A DNA stretch of 64,000 nt, taken from positions 31,016 through 95,015 of the forward strand of contig CAUWCT010000002.1 in assembly GCA_963557065.1 (NCBI GenBank). Reading direction: 5' to 3'. Both the position numbers and the translations under genes were made by a program. The notes below the pieces were generated by a model. The model saw only the letters and a list, made by a program, of their open reading frames with translations. It was not told where the DNA came from and ran no database searches. Positions 59,501-64,000 of this stretch are shown one piece after another. Position 1 is the first letter of the stretch; every line of letters starts with the position of its first letter. This DNA comes from UMGS1370 sp963557065 (lineage in GTDB: Bacteria > Bacillota > Clostridia > Lachnospirales > Lachnospiraceae).

Positions 59501-59590
59501 TATTATACCACGTCGACTACCGTCTCCGTGAGTCTTTCGCCTTATAGAGCCCTTTGCGTACACGCAGGGCTCTGCAAGGCTCATTATACC
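59501..59590 (-). ncRNA. Structured intergenic RNA candidate between the M23 peptidase and rsmF-like genes
   Basis: Between the two genes (174 bases) the minus strand holds two copies of the extended -10 TGGTATAAT (TATAAT at 59587-59582 and 59506-59501), 81 bases apart. Between them is a very stable hairpin (59538-59579): GCCTT, AGAGCCC and GCGT pair with CGC, GGGCTCT and AAGGC. The upstream promoter would transcribe the hairpin; the downstream one would skip it. No known family is recognised and no terminator T run follows. Confidence 0.4.
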
Positions 59591-60435
59591 ATATCCTTTT
59601 TGAAAATGATATGCGCAATATTCCCAGTTTTCCCGAAACAGTTCAGCCTGTATTGTTCCAGATAACGGAGAATCCAATAGGGGTTTACAGACAATTCTTC
59701 ATAGTTGTCTGTTTTTAAATACAATCCGATGTGAAGATGTACCGGAAAATTCCCGGTAGTCCCTTCTATTTTCGAGTATCCCGTATCTCCCATAAACCCC
59801 AGCAGCGTACCTGCGGATACAATATCTCCCTCCTTCCACTCTTTTGCATATCCATAAAGATGGGCGTAATAGACATAGAGGCCGCCGGGTGTCCTGATTC
59901 CCAGACGCCATCCCCCTTGCTCCAGCCATCCGCATTTTTCTATAACGCCATCGCTCATGCTGATAACCGGATAAAAACCGGAAGGATACTCCTCTCCCAT
60001 AATGTCACAGCCCTCATGGCCTCTGTCTCCCCCATAGCTTCTTGGGTCCATCCATCCATTTTCATAGCAGACATCCGTTATCCCATCCTCTGTTACTTCG
60101 GGGATGGGAAAGTATTTCAAATCCGAAAACACTGTCTGATAGGCATGAATCAGTTTTTGAAATGCCGCCGGCTTCTTAGCCGCAATGGCCTCTCCCTTAG
60201 GGTCTGGTTCTTTTAAATCCGTTAAATCATAGTCTTTTTCTACCATCAGGGCCGCAATGGTTTCAGCATCCAGGACCGGTTCCTGTATTACCAGTTCTCC
60301 CAACGCCATCTGACGAAATTTGTCAGTTTCCCAGGCCGATCCGTCCAACTGATAATAGTCCGGATTATTGACCAGATAATCGGAGAGGGTAACCTGAAAT
60401 GCAGCCAGCATCAAAATCAGAATTAAAACCAGCAT
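59584..60435 (-). CDS. M23/LytM-type peptidase domain protein
   Basis: 283 residues. N-terminal membrane anchor or signal (MLVLILILMLAAFQVTLSDYL), a helical region (about 40-100), then the LytM/M23 fold with GHEGCDIMG (H-x3-D) and PVHLHIGLYL (HxH). These zinc endopeptidases cut peptidoglycan cross-bridges; sporulation members (SpoIIQ, SpoIVFA, LytH) share this layout. It is divergent from the ylbJ-like gene. Confidence 0.87.
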   Translation of the reverse strand: MLVLILILMLAAFQVTLSDYLVNNPDYYQLDGSAWETDKFRQMALGELVIQEPVLDAETIAALMVEKDYDLTDLKEPDPKGEAIAAKKPAAFQKLIHAYQTVFSDLKYFPIPEVTEDGITDVCYENGWMDPRSYGGDRGHEGCDIMGEEYPSGFYPVISMSDGVIEKCGWLEQGGWRLGIRTPGGLYVYYAHLYGYAKEWKEGDIVSAGTLLGFMGDTGYSKIEGTTGNFPVHLHIGLYLKTDNYEELSVNPYWILRYLEQYRLNCFGKTGNIAHIIFKKDMV

Positions 60436-60489
60436 ATCCCAGCCTCATTCTTTCATATACGTATATAAATCCATTGTATTCAGGTGCAT

Positions 60490-61428
60490 ATGAAAAAATC
60501 AATCCCGATCCTGCTTCTGGCGCTTCTCCTTGCAAAACCGGACTGGGCCTTTACCGGAGCCAAAAACGGCCTTGTTTTATGGGGAATGGTGGTGCTGCCA
60601 ACGCTTATGCCGTTCATGCTCTGCTCTCAAGCCATAGTAGGACTTGGGGCAGTCCCCATCCTGATGAAACCCTTCGGCCCTTTTTTATCCCACATTCTCC
60701 ATGTATCCCGTCAGGGCGGCTATGTGTTTTTAACCGGAATTTTGTGTGGGTATCCCATGGGCGCCAAAACCTGCGGGGAATTTTTGCAAAGAGGACTGAT
60801 CTCACAGGCAGAGGCCCGCTATCTGCTTGCAGTAAGCAATCACCCCAGTCCCATGTTTCTTTTAGGATATGTGATGAGTCAAATCAGCACTGTCTTTGGG
60901 CTTTCCGCAAAAACGGCTTCCTGGAAACTTTTAGCGGCCTTATATCTCCCCATTCTTCCCATTGGGTTTCTTGCAAGGCATCAATACAAACCGGAATGTT
61001 CTGACAGCACATTCCCCGGTGCGCCTGCCCATCCTGCCTCTTCCTTTTCTCTGGACACGGCGTTCTTGTCCTGCGCAGAAACCATGGTAAAAATCGGCGG
61101 ATATATTATGCTGTTTTCCATTGCAGCTCTCTATGCCTCCAAACTTCTTTTTTTCAGTCCTTATCTGCGGTGCACTCTTTTAGGGGCTTTGGAAATTACC
61201 ACCGGAATTTCCGTTATCGCCGATTCCATGACAGGAAATACAGCCATCCTTCTGATTACCGCATCCGCGGCATTTGGAGGAATTTCCGGTATTTTTCAGA
61301 CAAAAAGTGTTCTCCATGAAAAAAATGCCGGACTGTCTATCCGGCATTATGTACTGTGGAAACTTCTCCATGGAATCCTTTCCTGTATAATAATGGCATT
61401 GTTATGTAAAATCCCAGGTTCCTTTTAA
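60490..61428 (+). CDS. ylbJ: Sporulation integral membrane protein, YlbJ-like
   Basis: About 312 residues with eight or more membrane helices and the family blocks NGLVLWGMVVLPTLMPFMLCSQ, GILCGYPMGAKTCGEFL and LAVSNHPSPMFLLGYV. YlbJ is needed for spore cortex formation in Bacillus. Start taken at ATG 60490; a GTG two codons upstream is possible, and the ribosome site is weak (AGGTG). The 3' end overlaps the convergent coiled-coil gene by 4 bases. Confidence 0.85.
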   Translation: MKKSIPILLLALLLAKPDWAFTGAKNGLVLWGMVVLPTLMPFMLCSQAIVGLGAVPILMKPFGPFLSHILHVSRQGGYVFLTGILCGYPMGAKTCGEFLQRGLISQAEARYLLAVSNHPSPMFLLGYVMSQISTVFGLSAKTASWKLLAALYLPILPIGFLARHQYKPECSDSTFPGAPAHPASSFSLDTAFLSCAETMVKIGGYIMLFSIAALYASKLLFFSPYLRCTLLGALEITTGISVIADSMTGNTAILLITASAAFGGISGIFQTKSVLHEKNAGLSIRHYVLWKLLHGILSCIIMALLCKIPGSF

Positions 61429-62021
61429 GCCTCTGCATTCTGACTGTCTTCCGGCTGACTCTCCTCTTCTGCCGGCGCTGCAATGCCGCCTGCCAGTTCG
61501 TTGCGGTTGGAAGAAACAACATCATAACTGGACTGCATAGAGGACATAAACGCATCAAAACGTCCCTTTGCCCCTTCCATGGAATGGGTGATAATCGTCT
61601 GCAGGCTGCGCAGCATATCATCCGTATACTGAATTGCACCCTGGCGGATGTTATTGGCATCATTTACTGCATTGTCTACAATGGCCTGAGCCTGAGCATT
61701 GGCCTGCTCTACCACTTCGTTGGCATGAGAGTATGCCTTTTGCATGATCTCATGCTCATTAACCAGTTCATTGGTCTGGGCATTGGCCTCCTGAAGCATC
61801 GCGTCTGCCTGAGTGCGTGCCTGATTTAAAATCGCATCCTGATTGCTGATAATCTTCTGATACTGCTTAATCTCGTCCGGAACCCGAAGGCGCAGTTCCA
61901 CCAGAAGTTCTTCTAATTCTTCTTTATTTACAATAATATTGGTGTTTGAAAGGGGCTGACGTTTGCAGCTGTCAATAAACTCCTCTATCTCATTAATCAA
62001 CTGTTCGATTCTGCTTACCAT
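61425..62021 (-). CDS. Coiled-coil protein resembling V-ATPase subunit H/DivIVA-like domains
   Basis: 198 residues. Mostly helical with regular alanine/glutamine-rich heptads (ILNQARTQADAMLQEANAQTNELVNEHE), the pattern of ATP synthase stalk or DivIVA-like proteins; the end is acidic (AEEESQPEDSQNAEA). Found between coaD and ylbJ in related genomes and of unknown role. It lies 14 bases after coaD on the same strand. Confidence 0.75.
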   Translation of the reverse strand: MVSRIEQLINEIEEFIDSCKRQPLSNTNIIVNKEELEELLVELRLRVPDEIKQYQKIISNQDAILNQARTQADAMLQEANAQTNELVNEHEIMQKAYSHANEVVEQANAQAQAIVDNAVNDANNIRQGAIQYTDDMLRSLQTIITHSMEGAKGRFDAFMSSMQSSYDVVSSNRNELAGGIAAPAEEESQPEDSQNAEA

Positions 62022-62035
62022 ATTAACGATTCTCC

Positions 62036-62536
62036 TTAACCCTTTTTAGCAGGCTCTGCCTGGGCAAATTTTGCCTTTACTTTCTCTGCGATCTGAGGAT
62101 GAAGGAACATGCCTATATCTCCTCCAAACTCTGCAATTTCCTTTACGACACTGGAACTCAAATAGGAATATTTTAAATTGGTATTTAAAAACAGGGTATC
62201 TATCTCCGGTGCAATCACCCGGTTGGTCTGGGCCAGCTGAAGCTCATATTCAAAATCCGTAACAGCCCTAAGTCCCCGAACCACTACTGTAGCGCCGCAG
62301 TCTCTGGCAAAATCAATGAGCAGACCGTCAAAACTGCGCACTTCTACGTTGTCCAGCCCCTTTGTCACTTCTTTTAACATATTAACACGTTCTTTAGCGG
62401 AAAACAATGGGGTTTTGGACTTATTCTGCAAAACTCCTATGATTACCCGGTCCATGATCTTGGAGGTCCGCTCAATAATATCATAATGGCCCAATGTCAC
62501 CGGATCAAAACTGCCTGGATATACTGCTACTGTCAT
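62036..62536 (-). CDS. coaD: Phosphopantetheine adenylyltransferase
   Basis: 166 residues. Fourth step of coenzyme A synthesis, joining phosphopantetheine and ATP. Nucleotidyltransferase motif YPGSFDPVTLGHYDIIER (T/HxGH), GLRAVTDFEYELQLAQTN and LSSSVVKEIAEFGGDI. Usually follows rsmD directly; here a palindromic element has come between them. Confidence 0.96.
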   Translation of the reverse strand: MTVAVYPGSFDPVTLGHYDIIERTSKIMDRVIIGVLQNKSKTPLFSAKERVNMLKEVTKGLDNVEVRSFDGLLIDFARDCGATVVVRGLRAVTDFEYELQLAQTNRVIAPEIDTLFLNTNLKYSYLSSSVVKEIAEFGGDIGMFLHPQIAEKVKAKFAQAEPAKKG

Positions 62537-62583
62537 CCTCGTCTATCTTCCTTTCACTGTGTCTCTTTTGTATCCGGATATTA

Positions 62584-62734
62584 GTAACAGTTCAGCCATG
62601 CATCTTCTTGCCCGCTTGCAGCGGACAAGAAGCGTCTGGCGTCCGCCCTATGAAGATTCAGACAGAAAAACTCTTATGAAAACAAGCTTTCGACGCGTTT
62701 TTCTGCCTGAATCTTCGCATGGCTGAACTGTTAC
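62584..62734. mobile_element. MITE-like palindromic element, copy 1 (between coaD and rsmD)
   Basis: 151 bp with perfect 18-bp terminal inverted repeats (GTAACAGTTCAGCCATGC and complement). Inside are two more hairpins: CTTCTTGCCCGCT with AGCGGACAAGAAG, and GAAGATTCAGACAGAAAAA with TTTTTCTGCCTGAATCTTC. A short direct repeat beginning GGATAT lies just outside each end, the right one covering the rsmD stop codon, as expected for an insertion duplicating its target. No open reading frame. A second copy lies at 63836-63980. Confidence 0.75.
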
Positions 62735-62739
62735 GGATA

Positions 62740-63300
62740 TTAAGAGATGTCTTTTTCTATAAATACATGTTTATTGGTCTTATATTCTTTATTTTTTAAA
62801 ATCCGGTATCCGGCCTTTAAAAGCCAGGAAAAATCCGTATCGAGAGCCGCTTCCGTCACTATCAGGGTATTGCCGTCCGCCAGGGAAGAATCCTTTAAAT
62901 AAAGGAGAACCTGTCTCTCAAGATCCATCTGGTAAGGCGGGTCCATAAAAATCAGATCAAAAGGCCGATTTCGTTTTTCCAGCTGCTTTAAAGCAGACAT
63001 TACTTCGGACTGCAATAGGCTGGCTTTTTCTTCCAGGCGGGTAGTATGTAAGTTGTCCCGAATGCAGCCGCAGGCTTTGGGATTCTGCTCTACAAAGACC
63101 GCTTCTCCTGCTCCCCGGCTTAACGCCTCGATGCCGATGGCTCCGCTTCCTGCAAATAAATCCAGAAACGAACAGTCCAGAAGTTTTGGCTGCAGCATAT
63201 TAAATAAAGTTTCCTTGATCCGGTCTGTGGTAGGTCTGGTATCCAGTCCCTCTATGGTTTTTAACGGCAGCCGCCTGGCGCTGCCTGCAATTACTCTCAT
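62740..63300 (-). CDS. rsmD: 16S rRNA (guanine(966)-N(2))-methyltransferase RsmD
   Basis: 186 residues from MRVIAGSARRLPLKTIEGLD, the usual N-terminus; a longer frame to 63375 is not conserved. SAM site LDLFAGSGAIGIEALSRGAG and the DPPY catalytic motif IFMDPPYQMDL. Typically transcribed with coaD. A palindromic element now separates the two genes and a candidate target-site duplication overlaps the stop codon. Confidence 0.95.
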   Translation of the reverse strand: MRVIAGSARRLPLKTIEGLDTRPTTDRIKETLFNMLQPKLLDCSFLDLFAGSGAIGIEALSRGAGEAVFVEQNPKACGCIRDNLHTTRLEEKASLLQSEVMSALKQLEKRNRPFDLIFMDPPYQMDLERQVLLYLKDSSLADGNTLIVTEAALDTDFSWLLKAGYRILKNKEYKTNKHVFIEKDIS

Positions 63301-63420
63301 ATATGTGCCAGTCCTTTCTTCGCGTGTACAGACGCTGACATGTAACAGTATAATATGATTATTTGAGATAAACAAGAGATTTTATAAGATTTTTATGTTT
63401 TTATCTATGAAATCGTAACA

Positions 63421-63456
63421 GGGACCGGGACACTAATCTCTTAGTGCCCCAGCCCC
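63421..63456. terminator. Long inverted repeat between rsmD and the SASP gene
   Basis: GGGACCGGGACACTAA pairs with TTAGTGCCCCAGCCCC around a 4-base loop. It lies 30 bases after the SASP stop; a T run follows only on the plus strand, so termination of the SASP transcript is likely but not certain. Confidence 0.55.
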
Positions 63457-63486
63457 CGGTTTTTGAAAGAGTCCTGATTCGCCCTT

Positions 63487-63696
63487 TTATTTGCCTGCCA
63501 TCTGGCGCTCCTGAGCCTCAATCATCTTCTTAACCATATATCCGCCTACAGAACCGTTCTGTGCAGAGGTTAAGTTGCCGTTGTATCCGTTGGTTAACGG
63601 TACTCCCAGCTCGCTTGCAACTTCCATTTTGAATCTGTCCATTGCCTCTCTTGCTTCAGGTACATTGGTTTTGTTAGAAGAATTGTTTGTAGACAT
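63487..63696 (-). CDS. Small acid-soluble spore protein, alpha/beta type
   Basis: 69 residues. DNA-binding protein that coats and protects spore DNA. It has the family blocks MDRFKMEVASELGVPLTNGYNG, including the GPR cleavage region (E-[VA]-A-S-E), and LTSAQNGSVGGYMVKKMIEAQE. Made in the forespore. GGAGGG lies 6 bases before ATG. An inverted repeat follows the gene. Confidence 0.93.
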   Translation of the reverse strand: MSTNNSSNKTNVPEAREAMDRFKMEVASELGVPLTNGYNGNLTSAQNGSVGGYMVKKMIEAQERQMAGK

Positions 63697-63721
63697 ATAA
63701 AACCCTCCTTTGATTCGATTT

Positions 63722-63748
63722 CCGCCGTTTCTTATGTGGTGACGGCGG
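63722..63748 (-). promoter_or_regulatory. Leader hairpin upstream of the SASP gene
   Basis: CCGCCGT and ACGGCGG pair around a 13-base loop about 25 bases before the start codon. A -10-like CATATAC lies further upstream (about 63777). The rest of the 139-base gap to the repeat shows nothing else. Confidence 0.4.
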
Positions 63749-63835
63749 TTTGTTTTTTGCTACATCCGTAGTATATGTGGAATCAAAATTAATAAACTAG
63801 AAGGTTTTGTGCATTCTTCCAGATGTTAGAAAAAT

Positions 63836-63980
63836 GTAACAGTTCAGCCATGCATCTTCTTGCCCGCCTGTAGCGGACAAGAAGCGTCTGGCGTCCGCCC
63901 TATAAAGATTCAGACAGAAAAACTCTTATGAAAATAAGTTTTCAACGCTTTTTTCTGCCTGAATCTTCGCATGGCTGAAC
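63836..63980. mobile_element. MITE-like palindromic element, copy 2
   Basis: About 145 bp, nearly identical to copy 1 and in the same orientation: same left end GTAACAGTTCAGCCATGC, same internal CTTCTTG...CAAGAAG and GAAGATTCAGACAG...CTGCCTGAATCTTC hairpins. The right end keeps GCATGGCTGAAC, but the last 6 bases of the terminal repeat have changed. Scattered single-base differences from copy 1 preserve most stem pairs. Confidence 0.75.
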
Positions 63981-64000
63981 CAATGTCATTTAGTTAATTT

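Noticed and set aside
1..64000. CRISPR arrays, tRNA, rRNA or transposase genes
   Set aside because: No regular spacer-repeat array, no TTCGA-type tRNA arm with acceptor stems and no transposase-like protein were seen; only the two palindromic elements look mobile.

Overview
The window looks like a chromosomal segment of an endospore-forming, anaerobic member of the Clostridia, most likely a Lachnospiraceae-type organism. Sporulation genes run through the whole stretch (yqfC, yqfD, a SpoVB-like flippase, a BofC-like protein, spoIVA, ylbJ-like, an alpha/beta SASP). The L,D-transpeptidase carries clostridial ChW-type repeats, and gene orders such as rsmD-coaD-(coiled coil)-ylbJ and yqfC-yqfD-phoH-ybeY are typical of the group. 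Almost everything is on the minus strand; only prs and the ylbJ-like gene are on the plus strand. I saw no tRNA, rRNA, CRISPR array, transposase or phage gene.

Layout. 1-4197: 5' part of mutS (cut by the window edge), an L,D-transpeptidase and miaB, whose leader contains a terminator-like element shared with livH. 4198-20254: one tightly packed minus-strand operon of 16 genes, the accessory highlight. It starts with a TagB/TagF-like transferase, a PEP mutase fused to a nucleotidyltransferase, and phosphonopyruvate decarboxylase. A phosphoesterase, an epimerase, a second nucleotidyltransferase and a Rossmann dehydrogenase follow. The distal half holds three LicD-type transferases, a TylF-type methyltransferase, a radical SAM gene split by a nine-G tract, an acetyltransferase, a glycerol-3-phosphate-cytidylyltransferase-like protein, a glutaminase-less asparagine-synthetase homologue and a DUF362 protein. 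It reads as a pathway that makes a C-P bonded (phosphonate) head group, activates it with a nucleotide and places it on a cell-surface polymer by LicD chemistry. The G tract could make one tailoring step phase variable.

20513-28198: a long operon of two FAD oxidoreductases, proB, a DUF896 protein, 5-formyl-THF cyclo-ligase, proA, a membrane protein and PspA, closed by a terminator. 28275-34869: BofC-like gene, flippase, DUF3048 lipoprotein, ybeY, phoH, yqfD, yqfC and rpsU. 34981-40911: alaS with a tiny membrane-protein gene in front, an LprI-like secreted protein, RNase HI and a beta-CASP metallo-hydrolase. 41083-47484: spoIVA and the branched-chain amino-acid ABC transporter livJHMGF, with a consensus promoter, a structured livJ leader, an attenuator-like element before livH and a hairpin that masks the spoIVA ribosome site. 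47776-52267: DUF512 protein, der, plsY and gpsA under one clear promoter. 52427-53617: prs on the plus strand. 53727-60435: M23 peptidase, RsmF-like and RsuA-like RNA modification enzymes, a HAD phosphatase, a YgiQ-type radical SAM protein and pgeF. 60490-63696: ylbJ-like gene, a coiled-coil protein, coaD, rsmD and a SASP gene. Two copies of a ~150-bp palindromic MITE-like element sit on either side of the rsmD-SASP pair.

No protein-coding-free stretch exceeds about 305 bases; the last one (63697-64000) holds the SASP leader and the second copy of the element.
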